Origin: Nereocystis luetkeana | Taxonomy: Eukaryota > Sar > Phaeophyceae > Laminariales > Laminariaceae | Reading direction: 5' to 3' | Length of the DNA: 64,000 nt | NCBI GenBank assembly: GCA_031213475.1 | Contig: JARUPZ010000034.1 | Coordinates: 248,001-312,000, forward strand | Shown here: one piece after another, positions 24,560 through 35,905 of the stretch | How positions within the stretch are numbered: the stretch's first letter is position 1 | Layout of the letters: the number at the start of each line of letters is the position of its first letter | The notes under the pieces: generated by a model | What the model saw: only the letters and a program-made list of their open reading frames with translations | The model's database searches: none | Told to the model about the DNA's origin: nothing | Position numbers and translations under genes: made by a program

Positions 24560-25050
24560 CCAACCGGGGGGGGGGCGGGGGGCGACTCTCTAACGTTTCC
24601 CGATTTCCCCTGTTTCGAGCATGGGGGGTGGGCGGCCCTCTCCTATCCCCTGATTTCCCTTTAATCAAACAGGGGGGGGGTTCTCTACTGGCCACTGGTG
24701 CTTTTTGTATCAAGGAGGCCGGGAGGCTTCCTACCGCCCAATGATTTCCTTTGTAACAAACGGGTCTCTACCGAACCCCTGGGTTAAACTGGTCTCTACC
24801 GTCACCTGAGTTCCGTTTTGCATCAAGCAGGGAGGGCGACGGCTGTCCACCGTCCGCTGACGGCCGAAGTTAAAATGTGTCGTTCTGAGGTGTCGAGAAA
24901 ATATTTTCTGGATCGCCCTCGTTTTCAGCTATACATCGGTGCTTGTCAGGATCAACGGGAGGGGACGGTGTCAGGTATCCCTGCCCCCTGTCCGGATGGC
25001 CGAAGTTGAATGTGTCGTTCTGAGGTGTCGAGAAATTTTTCTCGGTCGCC
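24560..25050 (+). repeat. Degenerate tandem repeats with G-runs
   Basis: Imperfect ~60-bp units alternate GATTTCC(C/T)TTT.., AAACGGGTCTCTACC and CCC/GGGG runs. A larger pair, GGCCGAAGTT plus ATGTGTCGTTCTGAGGTGTC plus GAGAAA, sits at about 24864 and 25001. Confidence 0.65.
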
Positions 25051-27609
25051 CACGTTTTGAAGCTCCTTTTTTATGGCGAATTTCGCTAAAACAAGGCTCG
25101 CTATTTTGTTCATTTTCTCATCATATGTTTGCTCGTTTTTGTTGCTAGGAGGTTGATGTGAACTTGTATGGTCAGTTGTCATGTGGTTGCCTTATTACGC
25201 CAACGACAAAATCCAGTACCAATACGTGTACGCGTCCCGCTCCCCTGCGGTGTGTACGTACTGTGTGGATGTTGTTGTGCACTGCGTGTTGTGTGCTACC
25301 TGTATAACAGATAGGTAGTGCGCAAAACTACTGCGTTACTAGTATATGCAGCGTGCGTAGTGCGTGGGGGGAATTTTTGTGCTCAAATGTATTTCCAAAC
25401 AATGTTTACTCCTTGCCGTACTACACCCTGGGATGACGTTGCGAACCGATCTTGTTTTGCCAAGGGGGGTAGCCACGATCAAAACGAAGCCCTTCAAATG
25501 GTCTCGATGGTGTAGTTCCATATAGACGCATCCGTAGGCGTTCGTACGCTCCCCGCTGTTGATAAAATCGCTTCGGAAGTCTTCCGATGGGATACGCTAC
25601 TTATCATATGAGTTAGATGCTACTGCTCACAGCGCATAAAACCTAAGACTTCCGTTCGTTGGAGTGCGCTTAGTTTTTTTTTTATTCGATACAGGTAATT
25701 GTACCGACGCCCCCGGTAATCTACTAGACTACTGTCAATAGTGCTCAAACTTCGCGAATACAACTACTAAGACGGAGCAAGGTAGTGAGCTCAATGTTTG
25801 CCACGCCGGATGTTGTTCCTTGATAAACTGGCTTGCACAAAGTGACTGCATGATTCGACAAAAGCATAAACCCGTCCCGAGATAAAAACGGAAGTTAGGG
25901 CAGCGGAGAGGGGGCAGGGGTGCCTGCCATAAAACCCAGGATCGAGAGAGAGCTAACGCAGTATGGCAAAGACAGTGATGTGAAAGCACTATTAAATTCC
26001 TAAAACATTAATTGCACGCTCTTGGCGCCCTGAAACGGCGATGGAGGGTTTTCCGCAGGCCTGTTTTGGATTTACTAGGCCATACAGTAGGATACAGGTA
26101 GGTAGCATGTAGACGCCTCCCTCCCTCACAGTGAGTGAGGTTACCCCATTAACAAAAAAATGACGCGGCAACCGCTTTCTCACAGCAGCCTGCACCATGC
26201 CCTGCGCAGCGGGTGTACCTGTATCGCCTGTGTTTTTGCCTTGTGGGTTCATTGTGGTATATAGCGGGTAGAAAGAGTCGGCGATCCGTAGCAACGACTC
26301 GTGTTACTTGGGCATGACAGGGCACGTAGCCCCACACATGCCTTGACGGGCTACATCAGCACTAGCGGGCACGAGTGAACGGCAATTGAATCGATATGAT
26401 ATAACTTCTACGCTATCCATGCAGGACGGCCGTACGGCACCCTGCGTGCGAAACGGCGTAATTTCCGCATGCACACCAGTAGCAGAACATTACCCTCGTA
26501 AGAGGAACACCCGTACTGTTGATGTGTACGTATAGCTTTCGTAATTCATCTTTTATTTTTTTTGGTTCTTGTTGTTTTCCTCTTTCTTTTCTGTAAAATT
26601 TGTTTTGGTTCCACCGTAAGAGCCTGAGACCACGGCCCAGCACAAAAACGAATCGATACCAAGGAAATCTGGATGTGATCACGTGTGAGCGGAAGGAGCG
26701 TTTTTGTTCATGTTCCTCCCATCGATGCCATACAACCGCAAACCACAATGCCGTATGCCCCGCCGTATGGCGCTGAAATCCGTGCGAACGAACTTTCCAA
26801 GGGGGCAACTCGTGCGCCAGGTGGTGCGCCGCTTCACCTAGCCAAAGTACGCGGGAAAAGAAGTAGATATAGTCTACGAAGTGTCCATTATTGTTGTATG
26901 GTGAAGGGAATCTCATCCATTTTCCCCGTGACCCTGGAGCATCATCCATATATATACATTATAATATGCATATGTTTACGCAAAACAAGGCTCACCGCGT
27001 ATTTCCGTGGGTCACCTTGCCGGTGCATAAATCACATCGATCAGCTTAATCAGACTATTATGGTACGACCAAATTGCATTTTTCCCCTGGGCATGGTAAC
27101 CTTCAAATAAAATCTTAATATTACATAACAGAACGCACTGCGTGTCTCATTGGACACTCTGAAATCGCAACCATAAAAAAAATTCGAAGCTATGCTGCCT
27201 TGAAAATCAATGAATTTCCAGTATCATCATTTCAAATTTATTTGTAATCTTCACAACAAAAAATCAGTCGAACCTCATGAATCAAGAACCACATATCGAT
27301 GTACTACCCGTAGCGCAACCACTCAATACCTCAGCGTCACTATCAATCAACGTCAAGAAAACCAATACATGTTATATGTCGTCCTTAGCCCCAATAACCG
27401 GTTCCAAGATTCGAACCAGTAAAACAAAAAACGTCGTCGAGCCGAAACTCAGAAGCGAAAAGTCAAATTGTGAAACCAATTCCCGTGGCACACATTCAGC
27501 ATTAAAATTTCCAGCAGTCAGATAACCACAAATTTGTCGCAAGGCTTCGCTGAAATTGGAAAGACCCCGGCATTGACGCTTACGGCAGCCGTGTCTGTGG
27601 CGAAATGAG
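25051..27609. other. No gene recognised
   Basis: Minus frames 26294-25992 and 26949-26413 are open but match nothing I recognise. An LTR belonging to the adjacent copia fragment could lie at 27.1-27.6 kb but was not demonstrated. Confidence 0.4.
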
Positions 27610-28500
27610 GCAGGTAATCAGCGTGACGTGGCTCTCCGTGATGCCTCGTTGGTTAGGAAATCCGCATGCTGAAAAGGGGGCCGTGCGTGGATAATCTATA
27701 CCAGATGCCCTGTCATCTCTTTTCTCTCAACCAGTTCCCTGAGGCGGTGGTGTCACAAGTCGATTCGCTTGGAACTTGAGTTAGGAAAAGGGTTCTCCGT
27801 AGACTGCACCGCATCCTGAATATCCTCGAATACCGGTATGCAGGGGATTCCTAATTCCTACTTCAGGCAACATGAAACGCCAAACGTGCCTCAGAACGAA
27901 TAGTTCCTCAATGATGTTAACAAGCGCCACGTACTCGTAGTTGTGGAGAGTGTGACGCACATCTGAGACGTAGAAAACCCAGGCAACCAAAGCACATGGG
28001 CACCCCCACAAATCACCAACCCCCCTGAAACTGACCCTCCGTCAGCCACCTTGCTTGCTTGCGTAGTCCGCGATAATAACCACCTACAAACTCAGTCCCC
28101 CTGTTGTACCTCTCTGAAAAGTAATCTCGAAGATACTATTCAGTCTCATGTGCCCTAAAACACTAAGTAAGTGCTGCCCTCTAGTGCACAATCCTTGGTG
28201 GAGCGCAGTACATTGCCACTACTAGTCTTACTGCGTTGGAGATGTTTGGCCAAGTCTGGATCGATTGCTACATCCGTGATCCTACCAACTCGCGAGACGG
28301 CCAGTCCCCGGATGCTCCATTCTTGTCGATTTCCGAACGATTCGTGCCAACAGGAACCGGAACACTCTTCTTACCAAACTCCATCCCGTTTTGATCCGCC
28401 AGTGGATGTCTGCTGTGAAATCTTCAACACCCCCTTCGCCCAACCCCTCTCGTACAAACTAGAGTTCAACCCATCCATGTGGATGTCAAGCCAGCGGTGT
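27610..28500 (-). pseudogene. Ty1/copia RT end and RNase H fragment, frameshifted
   Basis: Reading the minus strand across changing frames gives, in family order: SLYERGWAKGVLK near 28450; PLADQNGMEFGKKSV; RELVGSRM near 28300; TWPNISNAVRLVVAMYCAPP near 28240; FEITFQRGTTGGLSL near 28110; SGGLVICGGAHVLW near 28030; YEYVALVNIIEELFVLR with VWRFMLPEVG (27990-27850); VFEDIQDAVQSTENPF; RLRELVERKEMTGHLV; and QHADFLTNE near 27660. Several stops and frameshifts are visible, so it is inactive. It lies at higher coordinates than the integrase fragment on the same strand, so the two do not belong to one element. Confidence 0.75.
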
Positions 28501-31500
28501 CCGGCGACAGCCGAGAGTGGCGTGGCACCGTGGCGAGGACTTCCGCCGCCAGGAAGCTGCCATTTTAGGCAAACGCCATTCAGGACACAAATTGAGGGTG
28601 ATGAAGTCAAGCCCCGGCCTGAAAAGCAGGCAATCAGGCGACCGAGTTGATACCTGTTGTGCCGCGCTAAAAGGTTGACGTTGCGGGCAGAGTAGTGCTG
28701 AGCGGCTATCCGATCCGTTGTACACAGGTATCGTCTTTGCGCGATGGCGTTAGTGAAAGCTACAATCCCCACCAAGGCGCATCGGGGGGCGTAGATGCAC
28801 GGCCCTCGTCATTTAGAAACACTCCTGGGGGGGCGGTATTGGACAAAATGAATCCCGCCAGCTCACGCAATGTGGATATGAAAACGCTAAAATGAAATTG
28901 GACGCTGCGACAAGGGTACTTCACGCCGTAGCAAGATATCAGAAACCGAATGGGTAGCGTCCTAGTCTTCCTTCGCTGGATACAGTTCCTGTCGGTCGGA
29001 GACTCAAACGTGTACCTCTGTTTGATACCCGGGAGATTCACCTTATATTTAATACATCCGTTGGACTATAGATACGGTAGGCTGGATAGCCGACGCCTAC
29101 GGGTAGGGGAGAGCTCAGCGCCGTCACAACGATTCCTCCGCCTTCCCGTGTAAACGTTTTACCTCAGACAATAGTGTTGAGGTGTACCTCAGGGTGGCGC
29201 GTCTTGTTTTGTGTTCATTGTAAATATTTTTTGTGTGGGGGACACATAGGAAATAACACACCCCAGGTCAATAGGGATTCCGACGCTGGGGTACCTCGAT
29301 GACTCGTACTTGGGGGAGTTTACACGGTACTACTCATGACAAATCTGCACGTACGTGGACAATGACTGGCTGTAGCCGAGGTTTTCCATGCTGCGTTGTT
29401 ATTGTTTTTTGTGTGACGATACATATTGCCATCCTTGCTCACGAATGCCGTTGGGACCGTGATAGCTTAGTTCTCTGAACAACAAGAAATCATCAGCCGT
29501 CTTGTGAGTCGTCGCTTCGATCCCAAGTCGACTCCACTTCATCGGGTAGGCTACAAGGTTGGTCGATTTGATTGCAAAACGCAGAGCCTAACCAACGAGC
29601 TGCCGCCAGGGTCGCCGCCAACAGCTAGTACAAATCGGACTGCACGGGATAAACAGTCTCCCCCGACCCCCACAACGGCGTTGCTGTGACGCGCTAGACG
29701 GTAGCGGCCCTTTTGCTCGATCCTTCTGCATGCGGCAGGGATGAACAAATTAAGATGCGAAGTGTGTATGTTAAGGGTTGACAACGATCGCACTCCCAGA
29801 TACCGTCCAACTAACAGAGGACATGCGAATACGTTGATAATATCGAGAAAATTGATATCGAGTATAATATGCATGCATGGTCCGTGGTCTAGTCGGCCAC
29901 AAATGTGTTGTAGATACTAGGGGTGTGACGCTCGACACTACGAGGAAGTAAGTGCTATAGTAGTAATAGACACCAGTCACTCTCACGGTGCCTACCGCAG
30001 GACATCTGGTGTTGACGTCCGCAGCCAAACAATTCAGGAATTAAACGTGATGTCCCTTGCCCTTCTAGGACGCTCCACGTAAATGACTCAGCAACGAAGC
30101 AAAATTTTGTTTTTTTTAGCGAATCGCTTGCCGTCGTGCGACAAACAAACATGTGCGAACTCTAAAACTAGCCCTTGCTATATTTCCCGGTAACATTTGC
30201 AACGAAAACAGCCCATATATATGAGGGTGACACTCGGCGAGGGTTATCCGAAAAATTCGCATACCGATCCGCGGACTGTTGTGGATCGTACAAGAGATGC
30301 AGCAGACAACTACCGACTTAGGTTGAAGACCGATTGGGCGTTGTTTTCGAATCGGATTAATTAATATTATAATTTCTTAAAGGCCTCGTAAGCACAGCCG
30401 CTGCAGGAAAAGGACAGCTAGCTACTCCTGTGGTGCTAACATATATATAGTAAACACAACAAAAAAAACAATACCACCGTACCACGCAGCCAGCCGCGCA
30501 CTATAGCGAGGTGTACTTCGTACACGATTAGAATTTTCGCTGGAATCACTTGGTTGTTTCCCGTCGTGCCATGATGCTGGAGGCGACACACCTTGGGCAA
30601 GACGGAAAATAGTCATATTTCACCGTAGCTGGTATACATTCCTGTCACGTACGTGCCCGGCAGACGACGCTTACCGTTGCGGCTGCCGCGAACAGATGCG
30701 GCGGGTAAAAGTGCAGTGTAGGAAGATGTTCTATATTTATATATATGTATGCATCGGGGGTCAAAACACCTCCTCTCTCTCTTCTTGTCTATGGAACACA
30801 GAATCGTTATCAACATCATCAGCGCTGCCAGCATTGATTGTCTACTCACACATGAGCCATCCCACAGTCGGGGTGCACCAGACGTTCTTGAACCACTCAT
30901 ATTTGGAGCTCAAAAATTCTCCCGATACAATGCTTGGAAGAAATTCGTTCGTGCCACCCGACCGACCGGCACTTGTATGCGCTAATAGTCCTAAAACGAA
31001 TATACGAGTAATATTTTCATCCTAACTGGTAATATAGTTCCTCACTTAAGGAACTCAATTGGTCAGACCCCTTAGGCCCAAAATGTGCAACTCCTACCGT
31101 GGAGCGACTCACATGGCATCACCACATCAATGGGCCCCAAACCCTCTACCTCCAGCTTCTTTCCGTCGCCAAAAAATTAAAAAAAAATCGTCTTTACCAG
31201 GAAACCTCCTGCTGAATAATTATCAGCGGCATCACCAATGCGGTGGATAGAGACAGCACATATCCATTGATAATATTACTCCAAGGCCAAGTAGGTCTCA
31301 CGAGAATCCCAACAGAAAGAGCGTACCACTTACTTGCCCTAAGGCCTAAATGCTCCAAATGTCACGAAGGATGGGTGCCTTCAAGATAGTCGGTCCCAAA
31401 CCTTGCTCGAAATGTGTGTGTTCTTGGCTGTCCATCGTCGAGGAAAATAGTTCACCCTCGTAGTCCCCTCCACGTCCCCCCTGCGCTCTACTGCCAACCT

Positions 31501-31794
31501 GCACTTGACCCTCCTCACGCCATTCGCCACCCCCCTGTGGTGTTCCACCTGCCTCGTGCCACTCACCTCCCCCCTGCTGTACTCCGCAGCCCCAGTGTTT
31601 TTCGCCGCCCCACTGCCTGCCGCACTACCCTACCCTAACCGTCTCGGTTACACTGCTTTAACCTTCAGCCCTCCTCACCTCTGCTCGATCCTCCACCGCC
31701 GTCGCTGTATTATGACTAGGATACCTTTCTGTTGCATCCAAACTCCCGGTTTCGGCACCTACCTACCTACCTATCTACCGTAGTCTCTCTGTAT
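28501..31794. other. No gene recognised
   Basis: More of the decayed copia RT may lie at 28500-28800. A pyrimidine-rich low-complexity patch is at 31440-31700, with CCCTACCCTAACC at its end. Confidence 0.4.
30940..31015 (+). repeat. Short dispersed repeat R5, copy 2
   Basis: GGAAGAAATTCGTTCGTGCC, CCGACCGGCACTTG and CCTAAAACGAATATACGAG match 19505-19580 inverted. Confidence 0.6.
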
Positions 31795-31935
31795 TGGTTC
31801 GTGACCACAGAGCTTTTAGATCTCTAGAGTGGAGCATTAATTTGCACGGACATTACTTCCTGCATATTATGTTGGATGTCGACCGGTTGAAATCACTGTT
31901 GGTTGCTCGTGAAGGTGGAGAACACATACACTTAA
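31795..31935 (+). mobile_element. Diverged LINE 3' tail fragment
   Basis: GTGACCACAGAGCTTTTAG, GGATGTCGACCGGTTGAAA and GGTGGAGAACACATACAC follow tail order. A CA/CGCA-rich simple repeat follows it. Confidence 0.6.
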
Positions 31936-31942
31936 ACACGCA

Positions 31943-32034
31943 CACCCATATATATCCGGGCACACACCCCACACAACACCATGCACACACACACGCACGC
32001 ACGCACGCACTCACGCAGGCGTGCACTCACGCAC
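31943..32034 (+). repeat. CA / CGCA simple repeat
   Basis: Alternating CACA and CGCACGCA runs directly downstream of a LINE tail, probably an expanded tail microsatellite. Confidence 0.8.
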
Positions 32035-32729
32035 AAGACAAGGTTAAGAAACCGATACTGGAACCGAGATGAAGAATTATTGGGGGACTGTTATTATTGC
32101 CGTTTGGATGGCATTTGACATTGCTGTTAACCTTGGCAACGCTTTCTGATGGCATTCATTCGTGGTTGCCGTTTTATTAGGGGTTTTGCTACGCGTTGAT
32201 CAACACCTATGTCTGTCTGTCTGTCGTATCTCGCACCTAGTAGTAGGGGGCCTCTTCGTGATACTGCTCAGACCTATACCGGTATTTGGTAGTTTGTTGC
32301 AAGTAAGTGTGGGGGTTTGTCTCGTCAGAGTCAGATGGGTCATTTATTGTGCTGAGGTGTTCCGATGGATGCATCATCCTCGGGGAAATACCAACACTAA
32401 TTCTATTTGACACGGGTCTGCAATATATCGATGCCACCCGTAGTAGATATCTTCGGGTGGAGCCAATGACAATATGGAACTACCTACTACTACTGTATTT
32501 TATGTGTGGGTGGAATCTCTGACGAAAAAGGTATATATTTGCTCTTTTCTTTACGGCGCAGCGGTAAGCCGCGTGAGTGGATGCAATCGTCTTGCTGTGT
32601 GGATATGACGTGGTGTATTGTGCATTCGATTTATGTGTTGCGAAGTGGAGGCCGAGAGACACATGGTGCGCCGGGTGCCCAGCGTATGCGAGTAGGGAAA
32701 TGTGAAGGGGTACGCAAGTAAGCGTATGC

Positions 32730-32737
32730 GAGAATAA

Positions 32738-32772
<35 letters not shown>

Positions 32773-32825
32773 TTAAGAAGAAGAAGAAGAAGAAGAATAA
32801 TAATAATAATAACAAGAATAATGAT
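32730..32825 (+). repeat. ATA/AGA trinucleotide repeat
   Basis: Blocks of ATAATAATA, then AAGAAGAAG, then ATAATAATA. Confidence 0.9.
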
Positions 32826-33379
32826 GTATGATGTATGATGATATCTCCCCCCTGATGCAAGTGTGTCACCGCACGATACACGCTGACCTTTGATCTGTAC
32901 TCGCAGAATTAAACTTAGGAGTGTAGATGCGCGCCGTTGGAGAAGTCATACGGCCGTGACCAACGTATGCCTGGAGGGCCCACTTTAGAAGGGCGATACT
33001 GCAAAAAACAATTGCACCACTCGCGCAGTTGGGCATGGATGTAAGTTGTAACGCAAAACAACGCAGCTACGTCCCACTCTGGTGCATATCGTGCGGATCA
33101 ATTGGACATTTGTGCCATTAATAATATCTTGGCAACAACAGTACGAATATTCGGTTTATTGCTTTTTTTCCTGTACCCGTGATGAACTGACGGTTTAAAG
33201 CAACGCAAACAAAATGCAGAAAGACGCAGTAAGAACCGTCCTAACAAAATGCCACTAAGCAAGGAAACGTGTGGCCCGCCATACTATTGCTCAAGTCGAA
33301 CATCCTTACAACATGCATTGTTGACTATCGGGGGGTCAAAAGATGTCGGAGGCACATACACGCTACAGTAGAGGTGTGC

Positions 33380-34135
33380 CTTTTAGGTTTTGAGGCTCCT
33401 CGCTTAAAGAGCTCCATACCTCACCCAAAGACAAACTTGAGAAAAAATCAAATTGTATCCCCCGATGAAACATCCCACGGCTCAGGTCCAGCAAAAGACA
33501 TTTTTCGAAACAAGATTGGCATTCCGACGATTTTGGGTTAAGGAGCCCCGTCACTCTAAAAACGCTTGATGAGCAGAAATGTGTTTCCTCCATCATAGCA
33601 CGCGTCCGGAATCGAGAGTTCATTAGCGGATAAAAAAAAGTCACGACCGAATGCAACCATATCCGGCCAGGTCGAGAAATCAACTCTTCTAGATAGACCC
33701 AGTAATGGGTAAGACAGTGAATTGTCAAGGCGTTGTCAACACCTGACCACTGGTCCCAAAAATATGCACCAGAGTGGTGAGGCGCAGCCAAACGCTCGTA
33801 AGTTGTACGCCTTGAGGCCCCTTCCATCTGCATCGACGTGATGGTCACCACAACTTGTGCCATTGCAAGGAAAGGATCACGAGGCGTTCTACGATAAAAG
33901 GTCCACCCTATTTTTTCTGAAGCTCCTCACTTAAGGAGCTCCATATCTCACCCGAAACCTGACTTCAGCAATAATTAAATTGCATGCCGATGATTTCTCC
34001 CATGGCCCAAGAGTACAAAAACGTCATTGTTCGAAACAAGATCGGCCTTCCGACGATTTTGGGTTAAGGAACCCCGTCATCCAGAATACATGTTAGCGGA
34101 AATGTGTCACCTCTATCGTAGAACGCGTCTGACCA
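33380..34135. repeat. Two tandem copies of dispersed repeat R3
   Basis: 33380-33610 and 33910-34135 share GCTCCTC(G/A)CTTAAGGAGCTCC-type hairpins, CCTCACCC, TTCGAAACAAGAT(T/C)GGC, CCGACGATTTTGGGTTAAGG and the CCCCGTCA segment. The second copy also repeats ACAACTTGTG(T/C)CATTGCAAGG near 34135, as at 33850. Confidence 0.75.
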
Positions 34136-35905
34136 CAACTTGTGTCATTGCAAGGAAAGGAGTAACTATATAAATTGATCGGTGCCTGACTATTTCTGTG
34201 CTTCCAAGCTACACTGGTTTGACTACGGCGAGTAGACTAAAAATAGCGCGTGAGGCTTGAATGGAACTGCGAAAGGGATGTGACGTCACAGAGTTGGGAC
34301 ATGTCTTGGTTGATAGACAGGATGTGATCTCACAAAGTTGAGATGTCTGTATTAAATGGGTGCACTAACGAGCGAACGAAATTCACTTCAAATCACCGCT
34401 TGAATCGTCATCATGAGCCATATTGGGCAAGTACACATCAAACATCTTACAGCTCCGATCCCGCCCTGTCGTGGTTCAAGACCACCAAACACTGCGGTAC
34501 AGGAGTAGAACGACCCAGTTCGATCTTATGATATCAGTTCAGTATTACACCGTAAGACTACGAGATTGCTCAAATTCACCCTGCTTGAGATTATCGGTCC
34601 TTGCCGTACAGAACACGACAAGTCACACCGGTAGCTAAGGAACCCCTTACAAACGATATTTACCTGGTACGGTGTACCAGGTACGCAACGCCCCTGTTCA
34701 CGCTCAGCACGATCTCTCCAAGCATATCCGCGATACAACCGAATCTTACATGACAGCCGTGATTGAGTGTATCAAAACCCACCTTCGCAAACAACCACCA
34801 TTCCGTGGTACGCATACGCCCTGCATGTACACGTCATGGTATGTCACCCAGGCGCCTAAGGAACCGCGAAGGAGCGCCATCATATACTGATACAAAAAAC
34901 GCGAGCAAAGTCGTTGCCCAACACGTTTATTCCAACGAGGTACACGAGAAATGTGATGTGTGACACCATATGAACTAAATAATGGTCGAGGGCAAACCCG
35001 CGCCGAAAGCAGCTACTGAAGCCAACGAAGTACAACAGAGTAGGAGGGCGTGCTTCCTACCGTATACCGACACGGCAACACTACAGCCGAGAGCTTCCGA
35101 AACGCACAGATGCTAGATTGGTTTTGGAAGAAACTATATTGGTAAGACCAGTATGATACACGAGTACTCCAAACCTCTACATGTTTAATGCTTCATTAAC
35201 CGCCCCCAATACTATACCCGTCCATACTATTCTAAACCCCTGGCCCATATTTCTCTTAAGAGTAGGCAATGCTGACGGGACATCATGCTATTGAACTACT
35301 GTAGGCTGTTCGTGCGTAAGACACATATGGACGCAGACAAGGCATCGACCCGGGTAGGATCTACCAACGCGTAGTACACGTATCCATATCACCGCCCTCC
35401 CTCCTGTATTTTACACGTCAATAATATTAGGAGCCTTGAGTTTGAGGGAAAATACTCTCAGGGCTTCAACTATACTGGTACTGTACTTGGTACACCCGCA
35501 CGATTTGCCGCAATTATAGGTTTGTTTTATGGCACAAACCTGCGCCCAACTCCTGTACGTTGTTCACTTATTGTGCTAATATCCAGGCGCCCAGGGCATC
35601 GACCAGGGTATAGTCCACCAAGGGGTATTATAACTACCAATATTGCCGCACCCGATGCTTCACCGGTCGGTACTATAGCGAACCCTGGGTCCGAACAAAT
35701 GAATGTTTGCAATCTGCACTGTTTGCCAGATTTGCTATTGATGCAAACCCGCACCTATAGAAAGCCCTACCCCTACTATACACACGCCACTGCAGCAGAT
35801 CACCACTGGTATTGATACAGTCTGTCTACCCCTTGGAGCGATGTATTTGGTGTGTTTGAGCAATTCGCTTTGGTTTGACTCCGTCAACCTGCACGCGTTG
35901 AACCC
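34136..35905. other. No gene recognised; downstream of carbonic anhydrase
   Basis: Small imperfect duplications (GGATGTGA.CTCACA at 34275 and 34320; GGCATCGACC.GGGTA at 35340 and 35598). No poly(A) signal was assigned. Confidence 0.4.

Noticed and set aside
28371..28775. Ankyrin-like GATPLSAVAGH segment
   Set aside because: Neighbouring frames on the same strand read as copia RT/RNase H, which explains the region better.
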